In this document: piece by piece, positions 35,945 through 45,335 of the stretch | Layout: each line of letters opens with the position of its first letter | Position numbering within the stretch: position 1 is the first letter of the stretch | Assembly: GCF_014648855.1 (NCBI RefSeq) | Contig: NZ_BMRX01000011.1 | Span: 1 to 64,000, forward strand | Source: Streptomyces parvulus | GTDB lineage: Bacteria; Actinomycetota; Actinomycetes; Streptomycetales; Streptomycetaceae | Length of the DNA stretch: 64,000 nt | Direction: 5' to 3' | Made by a program: the position numbers and the translations under genes | The notes under the pieces: generated by a model | Database searches by the model: none | Told to the model about the DNA's origin: nothing | The model's input: only the letters and a program-made list of their open reading frames with translations

Positions 35945-35985
35945 CCAGGGGGCGGACCGTGCGGTCGCCCGACGGAGGGGGCACC

Positions 35986-36738
35986 GTGCTCGTACTCGCG
36001 CACATCAGCGATCTTCACCTCGACGGGAGCCCGCGCTCGACCGAGCGGGCCGAGCGGGTCCGCGACCACCTGTGGGCGCTGCCCGGCCGGGTGGACGCGC
36101 TGCTGGTCACGGGGGACGTCGCGGACCACGGCACGGAGGCGGAGTACGAGGAGGCCGCGGGGCTGCTCGGACTGCGCGACGGCACCGCGCCGTTCCCCGT
36201 CCTGACCTGCCCCGGCAACCACGACGCCCGCGCCGCCTACCGGAAGGCCCTGCTGGGCCGCCCGCCCGCCGGGGGGCCGGTCAACGAGGTGCGCGTCTTC
36301 GACGGCGGCGCGGTGCTGATGTGCGACTCCAGCATCCCGGGCAGTGACGAAGGCGAACTGGACGAGGAGACGTACGGCTGGATCGAGGCGACGCTCGACG
36401 GGCTCGGCGACCGCCCCGCGCTGCTCGCCTTCCACCACCCGCCGACGACCCTGCACCATCCCCTGCCCGACTCCTACCCCCTGCGCCGGCCCGAGCGCCT
36501 CGCCGCGCTGCTGGAGCGGCGGCCGCGGATCGCCGGGCTGATCACGGGGCACGCCCACACCGCGGCCGCCACCCTCTTCGCCGGGCGGCCCGTGCTGGTG
36601 GGCCCGGGGGTGACGTGGACGCTGCGGCTGCCGTGGGAGGGGGAGCGGGCCGCCGACCGGGACGCGCCGGTCGGGCTCGCCTACCACGTGCTGGACGACG
36701 CCGGGCGGCTCACCAGCCACTTCCGCACCCTCACGTGA
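35986..36738 (+). CDS. Calcineurin-like metallophosphoesterase
   Basis: This is a 250-aa binuclear-metal phosphoesterase of the CpdA/Icc-like group, which hydrolyses cyclic nucleotides or related phosphodiesters. Motifs are ISDLHLDG, TGDVADHG, PGNHDAR, a mid His in AFHHPP, and ITGHAHTAA. The GTG at 35986 is preceded by GGAGGGGG and starts just before the first motif. An upstream GTG at 35959 also has a G-rich site, so nine more residues are possible. Its stop overlaps the stop of the opposite-strand PDZ gene by 8 bp. Substrate is not determinable. Confidence 0.88.
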   Translation: MLVLAHISDLHLDGSPRSTERAERVRDHLWALPGRVDALLVTGDVADHGTEAEYEEAAGLLGLRDGTAPFPVLTCPGNHDARAAYRKALLGRPPAGGPVNEVRVFDGGAVLMCDSSIPGSDEGELDEETYGWIEATLDGLGDRPALLAFHHPPTTLHHPLPDSYPLRRPERLAALLERRPRIAGLITGHAHTAAATLFAGRPVLVGPGVTWTLRLPWEGERAADRDAPVGLAYHVLDDAGRLTSHFRTLT

Positions 36739-37321
36739 CGACGCCCGGCACGGCCGTCAACTGCTGGTAACCGCCGCTGCGGTGGCGGACGGTCACCGTC
36801 ACCTCCGTGCCGGGCCGTGCACGGGCCACCGCCCGGGCCAGGTCGGCGGCCGAGTCGACCCGGTCGTCTCCGAACGCCAGCAGGACGTCGCCCCGCACGA
36901 GCCCCGCCGCGTACCCGGGGCCGGGCACGTGGACCCCGACGACGAGGGCTCCCGGCTTCTCGTGGTCCACGGCCTCCACCCCGAGGGTCGCCGCGGCGCG
37001 GGCCGGGGAGGCGCTCCGGTCCGCCGGGGGCCGGTCCGGCGCGGTGCGGGAGCCCGTCCCGTCCCCCGCCTGCGGTCCCGCCGCCTGGGCCCGCTGCCGC
37101 AGCGCGGCGAGTTCGCTCATGCCGATCACCGTGGCGCCCACGGTGCCGAGGCCCACGCCCGCGAGCAGCAGGAGGAGGGCGGCGCACGTGCCGAGCAGCA
37201 CGGTGGTCAGCCGGCGCCGCCGCCGGCGCCCGGTGTGCGGGCGCCGGGGACCGTCGGGCCCGGTACGGGCGGCCGGTTCCCGGCCCGGCATCGGCTTGGG
37301 ACGCAACGCTGTCTGTTCCAT
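36731..37321 (-). CDS. Membrane-anchored PDZ domain protein
   Basis: This is a 196-aa protein with a basic, proline-rich cytoplasmic N-terminus (to about residue 37), a single membrane segment at about 38-67 (VLLGTCAALLLLLAGVGLG), and an extracytoplasmic PDZ domain in the C-terminal half. The PDZ has GPGYAAGLVRGDVLLAFGDD and the late beta strand EVTVTVRHR. There is no protease domain, so it is not HtrA itself but may guide a protease or bind C-termini at the membrane. The ATG has GGAGG 7 nt upstream. Single gene. Confidence 0.85.
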   Translation of the reverse strand: MEQTALRPKPMPGREPAARTGPDGPRRPHTGRRRRRRLTTVLLGTCAALLLLLAGVGLGTVGATVIGMSELAALRQRAQAAGPQAGDGTGSRTAPDRPPADRSASPARAAATLGVEAVDHEKPGALVVGVHVPGPGYAAGLVRGDVLLAFGDDRVDSAADLARAVARARPGTEVTVTVRHRSGGYQQLTAVPGVVT

Positions 37322-37396
37322 GGATCGCCTCCGGCAGGTGCTCTACCCGGCGCACCGGCGCGTGACGAGCCACGAACGAGTGAGACTGGACGCCGG

Positions 37397-39595
37397 TCAG
37401 GGCGCCGGCACGGCAACCCTCCCGGACGGGGACGGGGAGAGCGGCAGGGGCGGGGCCGGGATCCGGTCCGGGAGGAAGCCGTGGGTGCGGCCCGCCAGGT
37501 ACTCGGCCTTGTAGCGCGGGACCCGCTGGTGCCAGTTGAGGATGCCGGCCATCCAGTTCTGGAGGTCGGTCACATAGCCGCGCATGATGCCGCGCGCCTC
37601 GTCCGAGAGCTGGAAGTCGTCGTACACGACCGGCAGTTCATGGGCGACGACGTGCTCGAACTGGCGCATGCGCTGGTTCATCAGGTCCTGCACGACCCGC
37701 AGGGCGGCCGGGTAGTCGACGCCGAAGAAGTTCTGCACGACGAGGATCGCGTTGTGGACCTCGCCCTCGTACTCGATCTCCTTCTGGTACGAGAACACGT
37801 CGTTGAGCAGGCACGCGTAGTCGATCGCCGCGTTCTCCAGGGAGCGGACCGGGCCGCTGCGGTAGACCTCGGGCGGCACGGCGGGTCCGTGTCCGGCGCG
37901 GCACAGGCCCAGGGTGAGGTCGGAGCCGAAGGTGGCGCGCCGCATCTCCAGGTAGTCCACCGGGTCGGGGACGCGGTTCTGGATCTGGTTGGACAGCTCC
38001 CAGACCCAGGCCTCGGTCATCTTGTCCACGGCCGCCTTCAGGGGCCGCCGCTCCTCGGGCGTCATGCCGGCCGTCGTGCGCGTCCACAGGTCGATCAGCG
38101 AGCGTTCCATGGCGTTGCCGGGCGGCGGGACGGGCTCGCCGTCGAGCGGCATGCAGGCCGACAGGCGGGCCGTGGTCAGCCGGGCGGCCGCCAGGTCGCG
38201 GCGGTGCCCGTAGACGAGCGGGTAGTAGTCGTCGCCGTAGGTTCCGAAGGCCAGCCAGTCGGACGCGAGGTCGAGCTGGTCCTGGGTGGCGTCCGGGTCG
38301 AGACCGGCGGCGCACAGGGGGAGGTCGCAGCTCGCGAGCTTGTCCTCGTCCCACACGCCCTCGCCGAGGACGCCCATCCGGTGCGACCACGCGAGCAGGT
38401 GCCGCCGGGAGTCCTCGAGGGCGGGGCTCAGCGCCAGCGGGTACGGCATGCGGATGTCGGGGATGACCGAGGGGCCGACCTTCTGGAAGGGAACGTGGGT
38501 GTAGGGGCGGGCCCGCCGGGCGGCCGCGGCGGCGAGCAGCGCGCCGACGTCCGCCGCGGAGGTGCCGGGCCCGGTCAGCGCCTGCCAGCCGGCGAGCGGC
38601 CGGGTGCCCCCGTTCATGTACCGGCTGGAGCGCATGTGCCATTCGTGGCCGCCGGACTGCCAGTCCTGGAGTCCCTTGGCGTACGCCCCGACGGCGGCGG
38701 CCTCGGGCGGGGTGAGGCCGTTCTCCAGGGCCACGGCGGGCACCTCGGTGAACGCGGTGTGCTCGAACTGGTGCAGCCGGGAGGTGAGGACGTCGTTGAC
38801 CAGTTCGGCGGCCTCCTGGGTGGTGCAGCCGAAGAAGGTCTCCAGGACCAGGACCCCGTTGCTCAGCTCGCCCTCGTCCTCGACCTCCCGCTGGTAGGAG
38901 AAGAGGTCGTTGCGCAGGTGCACGGCGTCGGAGAAGGTCTCCATCAGCACCCGGAGCGGCCGGGATCCGGCGACGGCCGCGGGCACCTCGGCGGTCGCGT
39001 ACTCCACCAGCCCCGCCGACCAGGGGGCGCCGCCGACCTTGCGGCGCATCTCGATGTACTCGACGGGGTTGGCGATCCGCCCCTCGTTGATGTTGGACAG
39101 CTCCCACAGGGACTCGTTGAGCAGGTGCTCGGTCGCGACGGCGAAGCGGCGGCGCCAGTCGGCCGACATCGCCGGCACCGTGCGGGTCCACAGGTCGGCG
39201 AGCCCGGCCTCGACCGGATTCTCCGGCTCGGGCATCGGCGTGGCGGGGTCGAGCGGCATGAACAGGGGCAGCCGGTCCAGGTGGGCCTTGCCGGCGACGC
39301 GGTCCTGGGTGCGCTTGAAGCGCTCCAGGAAGTGGTCGTCGAAGAAGAAGACCCACACGTACCAGTCGGTGATCAGGGAGAGCGCCGGCCCGTCGCAGTC
39401 GGGGTGGGTGTAGGCGCAGAGCAGTCCGTAGTCGTGTGCGTCGAGGTCGGACTGCTCCCAGACCCCGGAGCCCTCCAGCATGCCCATCTCGCGCGCCCAC
39501 ACCGTCGAGTGGGCGCGGGCCTCGTCCAGGTGCGGGTTGAGCCGGGCGGGATGCGGCAGGTAGAAGTGCGGGAGTTCGAACGGCTGTTGCGTCAT
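37397..39595 (-). CDS. geoA: Geosmin synthase (bifunctional germacradienol/geosmin synthase)
   Basis: This is a two-domain terpene synthase that makes geosmin, the earthy odour, from farnesyl diphosphate. The N-terminal domain forms germacradienol and germacrene D; the C-terminal domain fragments germacradienol to geosmin with acetone release. It has 732 aa. The N-domain has Mg motif DDHFLE at residues 86-91 and the NSE triad NDLFSYQRE at 229-237. The C-domain has the variant GDDYYPL and NDVFSYQKE. The length and both motifs match the S. coelicolor enzyme. The ATG at 39595. It lies downstream of cprB and a DUF89 gene on the same strand, after a 94-bp gap. Production is normally tied to aerial development. 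Confidence 0.97.
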   Translation of the reverse strand: MTQQPFELPHFYLPHPARLNPHLDEARAHSTVWAREMGMLEGSGVWEQSDLDAHDYGLLCAYTHPDCDGPALSLITDWYVWVFFFDDHFLERFKRTQDRVAGKAHLDRLPLFMPLDPATPMPEPENPVEAGLADLWTRTVPAMSADWRRRFAVATEHLLNESLWELSNINEGRIANPVEYIEMRRKVGGAPWSAGLVEYATAEVPAAVAGSRPLRVLMETFSDAVHLRNDLFSYQREVEDEGELSNGVLVLETFFGCTTQEAAELVNDVLTSRLHQFEHTAFTEVPAVALENGLTPPEAAAVGAYAKGLQDWQSGGHEWHMRSSRYMNGGTRPLAGWQALTGPGTSAADVGALLAAAAARRARPYTHVPFQKVGPSVIPDIRMPYPLALSPALEDSRRHLLAWSHRMGVLGEGVWDEDKLASCDLPLCAAGLDPDATQDQLDLASDWLAFGTYGDDYYPLVYGHRRDLAAARLTTARLSACMPLDGEPVPPPGNAMERSLIDLWTRTTAGMTPEERRPLKAAVDKMTEAWVWELSNQIQNRVPDPVDYLEMRRATFGSDLTLGLCRAGHGPAVPPEVYRSGPVRSLENAAIDYACLLNDVFSYQKEIEYEGEVHNAILVVQNFFGVDYPAALRVVQDLMNQRMRQFEHVVAHELPVVYDDFQLSDEARGIMRGYVTDLQNWMAGILNWHQRVPRYKAEYLAGRTHGFLPDRIPAPPLPLSPSPSGRVAVPAP

Positions 39596-39689
39596 GGCCG
39601 GGCACTACCCAGGGCCCCCGGGGCACATCCGCCCGGTGGGACATGATCACACCATCGCGTGAAACAACGCGGAACGCGGGACTCCGCGG

Positions 39690-40874
39690 TCAGGTCCTGA
39701 CCTGGATCAGGGCGTGCGTCCCGCCGGTCCGCCAGCGCTCGTCCCCGCCCTTCTCCAAGGCCGCCACGGTCGTCCCGGTCAGGCCGGTGATCACGTCGGA
39801 CTTCAGGGTGCGCAGCGCCGCCACCGGGCCCGGGAAGTACGCGGTGGCGTCGGCGAAGGGCGTGGTGGGGTCCCACCACCGGTCGCCCACCAGGCGACGG
39901 TAGTTGAGGTCGCCCTTGAGGACGGTGACGGTGGCCGCGGCGAACTCCGCGCGCAGGTCGCCGGGCATGTCCGCGTACGGCAGCGGTGCGCAGGAGAAGG
40001 GGTGGGCGCGGACGGTGACGCGCCCCTCCCGCAGCGCGGTCCACAGCAGCCGCCCGTAGGTCCCGGCCGTGCCGCCCGCCGCCGTCAGCCGGCGCAGGGC
40101 GTCGAGCAGGTCGGCGGGCGTGGCGTCGGAGACGTAGTACGGATGCGGCTTGAGGTGCAGGACCGCCTGGTCGACGCGGCCCTCGGCGAGCAGGTGGGAG
40201 AGGAGGAGCAGGTCCGGGACGAGTTCGCGGCCGGCGTTGTCCGCGACGAGGCACAGGGTGCGCGGTCCCGGCGTGTCCAGCAGGGACCACAGGGCGTCGC
40301 CGTCGTCGCACACCAGCGCGTCGACCTGCTGCCCGGTGCCGCCCTCGGAGAGGCGGAAGCCGAGGTCCGCCCGGTTGCCCCAGAGCGAGCCGTGCAGCAG
40401 GGCCCGGCCGCGCTCGTCGGCGGTCAGGCCGGCGAGGCCGTCCAGCGCGGCGAGTTCCTCGTCGGTGGCCGGGTCGTCGAGTTCGGCGAGCTTCGCGGGC
40501 CGGAACGGGTCGACGCCCTGCCAGGTGCCCGGGGCGAAGTAGCCGACGGCGTCGAGGAGCCGGCGGTAGAAGTGGCTCTCGGCCCACAGCCAGGGCACCT
40601 CGTACCAGGAGCGGCCGGCGTACGCGTCCAGCCCCCAGCGCGCCCAGCGCTCCCGGTCGCGGGCGTCCGCCTGCGCGGGCAGCGGTTCGACGACTCCGTC
40701 GGCACAGCTCGCGAGCAGCGCGTCCAGGGCGCGGAGCCGCTCGGGGCCGAAGGGGAACGCGTCGCGCACCTGCCGGACGATGGCGGGGTGGCGGTCGGCG
40801 AGCACGCCGTGCGGAAAGGATCCGGGCTCGTCGCCGAGGATGACGGGGGCGGGCTCGGGCGCGGTGTCGGCCAT
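39690..40874 (-). CDS. DUF89/ARMT1-type damage-control phosphatase
   Basis: This is a 394-aa protein of the DUF89 family, metal-dependent phosphatases acting on harmful sugar phosphates. The family signs are LVADNAGRELVPDLLLLSHL, the middle KPHPYYVSDAT, and TVLKGDLNYRRLVGDRWWDP, whose Asp and Asn residues bind metal. It has a helical N-terminal region with WYEVPWLWAESHFYRRLL. The start ATG is at 40874, 31 bp after the cprB stop, so both are probably in one transcript. Its link to geosmin or butyrolactone signalling is positional only. Confidence 0.82.
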   Translation of the reverse strand: MADTAPEPAPVILGDEPGSFPHGVLADRHPAIVRQVRDAFPFGPERLRALDALLASCADGVVEPLPAQADARDRERWARWGLDAYAGRSWYEVPWLWAESHFYRRLLDAVGYFAPGTWQGVDPFRPAKLAELDDPATDEELAALDGLAGLTADERGRALLHGSLWGNRADLGFRLSEGGTGQQVDALVCDDGDALWSLLDTPGPRTLCLVADNAGRELVPDLLLLSHLLAEGRVDQAVLHLKPHPYYVSDATPADLLDALRRLTAAGGTAGTYGRLLWTALREGRVTVRAHPFSCAPLPYADMPGDLRAEFAAATVTVLKGDLNYRRLVGDRWWDPTTPFADATAYFPGPVAALRTLKSDVITGLTGTTVAALEKGGDERWRTGGTHALIQVRT

Positions 40875-40905
40875 GCGCCTCACCGTATCGCGCGGGCCGG
40901 TCCGG

Positions 40906-41553
40906 TCAGGCGCTCGCGGTCTCGCGCTCCAGGCGCGCCGCGAGGGTGACGTAGCGCGCGCGGCGGGTCACCGGGACCATGCCGCGGATGAGGATGTGCC
41001 ACATCTGGGCGAGGCGGCGGGGGTGGCGTCCGGCCGGCTCCAGGGTGCCGCTGACCAGGCGGGTGCCGACGACGGAGCAGACCAGGGTGTGGGCGACCGA
41101 GTCCACGTCGATGTCGGGGTGCACGTCGGCCTGGCGGACGGCGTCGAGCAGCCGGGACGTGGCGATCTCCCGCCACTCGGTGAAGGGGTGCGGCAGCGGC
41201 GACCGCACCGGCACGCCCGCGGTCGCGAGCCGCAGGCCGGCGCGCAGCACCGGGCCCTCCTCGCACAGCCGGGCCATGCCGAAGGTGATCCGCATCAGCG
41301 CCTCCAGCGACGTGTAACCGCGCCCGGTCAGTTCGTCGGCGAGCCGGCGCAGGGTCCTGGACTGGATCTCCATGATGGCGTGGGCGAGGTCCTCCTTCGC
41401 CGCGAAGTGGAAGTACAGGGCGCCCTTGGTGACTCCGGCGTGGGCCACGATCTCGCTGAGGCTGGTCGACTCGTAGCCGTGACGGTCGAACAGATCGGCC
41501 GCGGCATCGACGATCGTCGCGCGGGTCTGCTCGGCGCGTAGCTGCCTCGCCAT
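40906..41553 (-). CDS. cprB: CprB-type TetR regulator (gamma-butyrolactone receptor homologue)
   Basis: This is a 215-aa TetR-family repressor. The N-terminal helix-turn-helix is RAEQTRATIVDAAADLFDRH through EIVAHAGVTKGALYFHFAAK, the pattern of ScbR/ArpA/CprB proteins. From memory it matches S. coelicolor CprB almost throughout, including GPVLRAGLRLATAGVPV and the tail ILIRGMVPVTRRARYVTLAA. CprB influences antibiotic production and sporulation; its ligand is uncertain. The ATG at 41553 fits the family start MARQLRAEQTRATI; AGGAG lies about 11 nt upstream. Downstream are DUF89 and geosmin synthase. Confidence 0.93.
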   Translation of the reverse strand: MARQLRAEQTRATIVDAAADLFDRHGYESTSLSEIVAHAGVTKGALYFHFAAKEDLAHAIMEIQSRTLRRLADELTGRGYTSLEALMRITFGMARLCEEGPVLRAGLRLATAGVPVRSPLPHPFTEWREIATSRLLDAVRQADVHPDIDVDSVAHTLVCSVVGTRLVSGTLEPAGRHPRRLAQMWHILIRGMVPVTRRARYVTLAARLERETASA

Positions 41554-41615
41554 CGGCTGAACTCTCCTGGGCTGGAACTCAACAGGCCGTGCCGCCTGCA
41601 TTAACCCCCTGTACA

Positions 41616-41637
41616 CGATAACTCACCGATAACTGAC
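41616..41637. promoter_or_regulatory. Two adjacent 11-bp direct repeats upstream of cprB
   Basis: CGATAACTCAC (41616-41626) and CGATAACTGAC (41627-41637) are contiguous and differ by one base, 63 bp upstream of the cprB start. They lie in the AT-richest part of a 329-bp gap that otherwise shows no gene. One possible role is an operator for cprB or for the divergent binding-protein gene. Confidence 0.45.
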
Positions 41638-41882
41638 CGTCAGATAGTCCTCCTTGCTGCCCCGTCCCGGACACGGCGGGGGCCCGGCCGTTCACCTGTG
41701 CCCTTTCATCACGATGCGGCACCGACAACTCACACGTGGTCGCGGGTCACTTGACTACCGGCGGTCACTCGCGATTGGCTCCGGCAAGGCGAGATTCACC
41801 CGGTCGGCGCAGCGACCCGAGGCTCCGGGCCACCTCGCTCCGTTCCTCCTGCTCGGCCGCACAGCGAGGTGCCCCCGCCCCC

Positions 41883-42896
41883 ATGAGAACTCCTCCCCCG
41901 TCCACCCACTCCCCCGGTCCGCTCCGTGCCGCGGCCCTCGCCGCGGCCGTCTGCCTGCTGGCGGGCGGCTGCTCCGCCCTGGGCGGCGACGAGAACGGCT
42001 CTCCCTCCGGGGCCGCCGGCGGGTCCGGCGGCGGCCGGATGAAGGTCGTCATGGTCACCCACGGCGGAGAGGGCGACGCCTTCTGGGACCGGGTGCGCAA
42101 GGGCGCCGAGGCGGCGGCCGCCAAGGACGGCATCGACCTGACGTACGCGGGCGACGCCGACGGCGCGGACCAGGCCGACCTGGTGCGGGACGCCGTCCGG
42201 GACAAGGTGGACGGCATCGCCGTGACCCTGGCCAAGCCGCAGGCGATGAAGGCTCCGGTCGCCGAGGCCAGGGCGGCGGGCATCCCGGTGGTGGGGCTCA
42301 ACTCCGGCATGGACGCCTGGCGTTCGGCAGGCCTGCTGGAGTACTTCGGGCAGGACGAGAGCGTCGCGGGCCGGGCGGTCGGCGACAAGCTCGACGATCT
42401 CAGGGCCAAGCACGCCCTGTGCGTCATCCACGAGCGTGGCAACGTTGCCGTCGAGGCCCGGTGCGCCGGCGTCAAGAAGACGTTCGGGGGCGAGACCGAG
42501 ATGCTCTACGTGGAGGGCACCGACATGAAGGCCGTCGGGGCGGCGGTCACCGCACGGCTGCGCCAGGACCCCAGCATCGACGAAGTCGTCACGAACGGGG
42601 CGGCGTTCGCCCTGTCCGCGGTCAAGTCGGTGGCCGAGGCGGGCAGCCGCGCGCACGTCGCCACCTTCGACCTCGACAACGACCTGGTCGCCGCCGTGAA
42701 ACGCGGGGACGTGCAGTTCGCCGTGGACCAGCAGCCCTACCTCCAGGGCTACCTGGCGGTGGACGCGCTCTGGCTGTACCGGACCAACGGCAACGTCAGC
42801 GGGGGCGGTACGGAGCCCGTGCTGACCGGCCCCGCGTTCGTGACCCGGACGAACGCCGACACGGTCGCCAGGTTCGCCGCGGGCGGCACCCGGTGA
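41883..42896 (+). CDS. Sugar-type solute-binding lipoprotein, orphan of its ABC system
   Basis: This is a 337-aa periplasmic-binding protein of the LacI/ribose-receptor class (Peripla_BP_4). The lipobox is LLAGGC with lipidated Cys30. The mature domain begins MKVVMVTHGGEGDAFWDRVRKG, then VDGIAVTLAKPQAMKAPV, and ends VDQQPYLQGYLAVDAL, a typical ribose/inositol-receptor block. The ATG at 41883 is the only start giving a proper signal peptide. No permease or ATPase gene follows; 66 bp downstream the conservon begins on the same strand. It may therefore present a ligand to the sensor CvnA rather than feed transport. This is inference from position. Confidence 0.82.
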   Translation: MRTPPPSTHSPGPLRAAALAAAVCLLAGGCSALGGDENGSPSGAAGGSGGGRMKVVMVTHGGEGDAFWDRVRKGAEAAAAKDGIDLTYAGDADGADQADLVRDAVRDKVDGIAVTLAKPQAMKAPVAEARAAGIPVVGLNSGMDAWRSAGLLEYFGQDESVAGRAVGDKLDDLRAKHALCVIHERGNVAVEARCAGVKKTFGGETEMLYVEGTDMKAVGAAVTARLRQDPSIDEVVTNGAAFALSAVKSVAEAGSRAHVATFDLDNDLVAAVKRGDVQFAVDQQPYLQGYLAVDALWLYRTNGNVSGGGTEPVLTGPAFVTRTNADTVARFAAGGTR

Positions 42897-42962
42897 CCGG
42901 GCCCCGCGGCGGCCGGCCCGCCCGCACCCGTCCTCCCGCCCCGATGACCGCCTAGGACGACG

Positions 42963-45335
42963 ATGCCCGCACGGAAGGGAGCCCGGCGCCGCCTCGGCTC
43001 CATACGTCTCTCCCTGATCCTCCTGGCCCTGGTTCCCGGCGTCACGCTGGCCGCCGTGTGGGGGGTGACGACGATCCAGATGTTCTCGGAGGGCCTGCGG
43101 CTGCGCGCGCAGACGGAGTTGAGCCGCGACACCGGCGCGATGGGCACCGAGGCGACGCTCGCCCTCCAGAAGGAGCGCAGCCTTTCGGCCGCCTGGCTGG
43201 CCGCGCCCGGCGGCGACCGGGCGGAGCTGGAGGCCCAGCGCCGTACGACGGACGACGCCGTGGCCCGGCTGGTCCGCCAGTCCGACGCGATCGACCGGGC
43301 GCCCACCCGGGTGTCGGACCGGCTGTACTCGGTGCTCGGCTCGGTGGGCAGCCTGGAGTACTACCGCGACCAGGTCGACGACCCGAGCGACATCACCCCG
43401 GAGCAGGCCCTCGACCAGTACTCGTCGATCGTCGACGAACAGATCCAGGCCTTCAAGGAGCTGTCCCAGGTCGACGACGGCGACCTGACCTCGCAGGCCG
43501 GTCCGCTGGTGGCCCTGGAGCAGGCCGCCGAGCTGACCTCCCAGACGGACGCCCGGCTCACCCTGGCCTGGTCGTCCGGCCGGATGGACGAGCGGCAGTG
43601 GCGGGAGTTCGCGCAACTGGTGCACACCCGGCGCTGGCTCGTCCAGGACCAGATCGTCCCGTCGCTGAGCGGCAGCGCGAAGACGCAGACCGAGCGGATC
43701 CTCGCCGCCCCCGAGTGGCGGACCCTCCAGGAAGTGGAGGACGCGGTGCTCGCGGCCCGCGCGGCCGACGGGGAGGACCGGATCGACCTGCCGGACCTGC
43801 GGGAGAGGTGGACGGCGGCGTTCGCGAAGGTCTCCGACGAGTACGGGAAGCTGATCCGGCAGCAGACCGGCGGTCTCCTGGACCGCAGCGCCGACGAGGC
43901 GAACCAGCTGCTCGTCACGGCCGCCTCCCTCAGCGCGGGCGGTCTGGTCGCCCTGCTGCTGTGCGTCGGCATGTCCTGGCGCATCACGCGCTCGCTGTCG
44001 AGGCGGCTGCGCGGGCTGCGGCTGGCCACGCTGAGCCTCGCCGAGGAGCGGCTGCCGGACGTGGTGGCGCGGCTGGAGCGGGGCGAGAAGGTCGACGTGG
44101 AGTCGGCGACGCCGCCGCTCGACTACGGGCGCGACGAACTCGGCCAGGTCGCCCAGGCGTTCAACACGGCGCAGCGCACCGCCGTGCACACCGCGGTCGA
44201 GCTGGCGGACACCCGGCGCGGCTTCCAGAAGGTGATCCTGGGCATCGCCCGGCAGAGCCAGAACCTGGTCAACATGCAGCTCGGCAAGCTGGACGCCCTG
44301 GAGCGCGAGCACACCGACCCGGAGATCCTGAAGGGCCTGTACGAACTGGACTCCACGGCCAGCCAGTTGCGCCGGTACGAGGAGAACCTGGTCATCATCA
44401 GCGGTGAGCAGCCCCGGCGCACCTGGCGCGAGCCGGTCTCGCTGGTCGACATCCTGCGCAGCGCCGTCGGCGAGGTGGCCGAGTACCAGCGCGTGGAGCT
44501 GCACACCGACGAGGAGGTGGCGCTCGCGCCGCCCGCGGTGGCCGACGTGATCCACCTGCTGGCCGAGCTGATCGACAACGCGACCGCCTACTCCCCGGCG
44601 CCGAACCCGGTCGGGGTGCGCGCGGCGCTGGTGGCCAAGGGCCTGGCCGTGGAGATCGAGGACCGCGGACTCGGCCTGTCCGAGGAGGACTACGCGGCGT
44701 TCAACGAACAGCTGGCGGTGGCCCCGCAGTTCGACGTGGTGGCGCTCGCGGACGACCTGCGGCTCGGCATGTTCGTCGTCGCGCGCCTGGCGCACCGGCA
44801 CGGCATCACGGTCACGCTGCGCTCCTCGCCGTACGGCGGCACCACGGCGATCGTGCTGATCCCGCACGACATCGTGGTGCGGGAGCCGGCCGACGACGCG
44901 CCCGCGCCCGGCGCCGACGCCCCCGCGTCCGCCGGTCCTGCGGCACCGGACGAGGTTCCCGCCGGGCCCACGGCGCGGCCGCGTCCGGCCCCCGCGAGCC
45001 GGGCCGAGAACGTCGCTCCCGTCACGGCCGCCGCGTCCGACGCCGGACCGGACGGCCTGGCGCCGCTGCCCCGCCGGGTCCCGCAGACCAGCCTCGCCGC
45101 CGAGCTGCGGGACGAGGACCCCGGTGGCCGCCGGGACGACGGGGCCGAGGACCACGGCGACTTCACGGCCGAGCGCGCCGCCTCGTCCCTCGCCGGCTTC
45201 CAGCGCGGCACGCTCCTCGCGCAGACCGACGACGGCCCCGACCACCCCGCCGGCGCCGACGAGCAGGTGTTCTCCTCCGCCGCCCCCTCCACTCCTCACG
45301 CCGACCGCACACCGCCGACGAAGGACACCCGATGA
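42963..45335 (+). CDS. cvnA: Conservon sensor histidine-kinase-like protein CvnA (NIT domain)
   Basis: This is the membrane sensor of a conservon, 790 aa. TM1 is at about 14-38, then an extracytoplasmic nitrate/nitrite-sensing-like (NIT) helical domain. TM2 is at about 316-340 and HAMP at about 342-395, then a helical linker and a HATPase_c domain with N-box ELIDNATAYSP near 535 and DRGLGLS near 565. The tail from about 640 is low-complexity. In the helix before the ATPase, positions that are His in CvnA proteins I recall are substituted here (LVNMQL, LDSTAS near 462, RRYEEN), so autophosphorylation is doubtful. It overlaps cvnB by ATGA. Confidence 0.9.
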   Translation: MPARKGARRRLGSIRLSLILLALVPGVTLAAVWGVTTIQMFSEGLRLRAQTELSRDTGAMGTEATLALQKERSLSAAWLAAPGGDRAELEAQRRTTDDAVARLVRQSDAIDRAPTRVSDRLYSVLGSVGSLEYYRDQVDDPSDITPEQALDQYSSIVDEQIQAFKELSQVDDGDLTSQAGPLVALEQAAELTSQTDARLTLAWSSGRMDERQWREFAQLVHTRRWLVQDQIVPSLSGSAKTQTERILAAPEWRTLQEVEDAVLAARAADGEDRIDLPDLRERWTAAFAKVSDEYGKLIRQQTGGLLDRSADEANQLLVTAASLSAGGLVALLLCVGMSWRITRSLSRRLRGLRLATLSLAEERLPDVVARLERGEKVDVESATPPLDYGRDELGQVAQAFNTAQRTAVHTAVELADTRRGFQKVILGIARQSQNLVNMQLGKLDALEREHTDPEILKGLYELDSTASQLRRYEENLVIISGEQPRRTWREPVSLVDILRSAVGEVAEYQRVELHTDEEVALAPPAVADVIHLLAELIDNATAYSPAPNPVGVRAALVAKGLAVEIEDRGLGLSEEDYAAFNEQLAVAPQFDVVALADDLRLGMFVVARLAHRHGITVTLRSSPYGGTTAIVLIPHDIVVREPADDAPAPGADAPASAGPAAPDEVPAGPTARPRPAPASRAENVAPVTAAASDAGPDGLAPLPRRVPQTSLAAELRDEDPGGRRDDGAEDHGDFTAERAASSLAGFQRGTLLAQTDDGPDHPAGADEQVFSSAAPSTPHADRTPPTKDTR

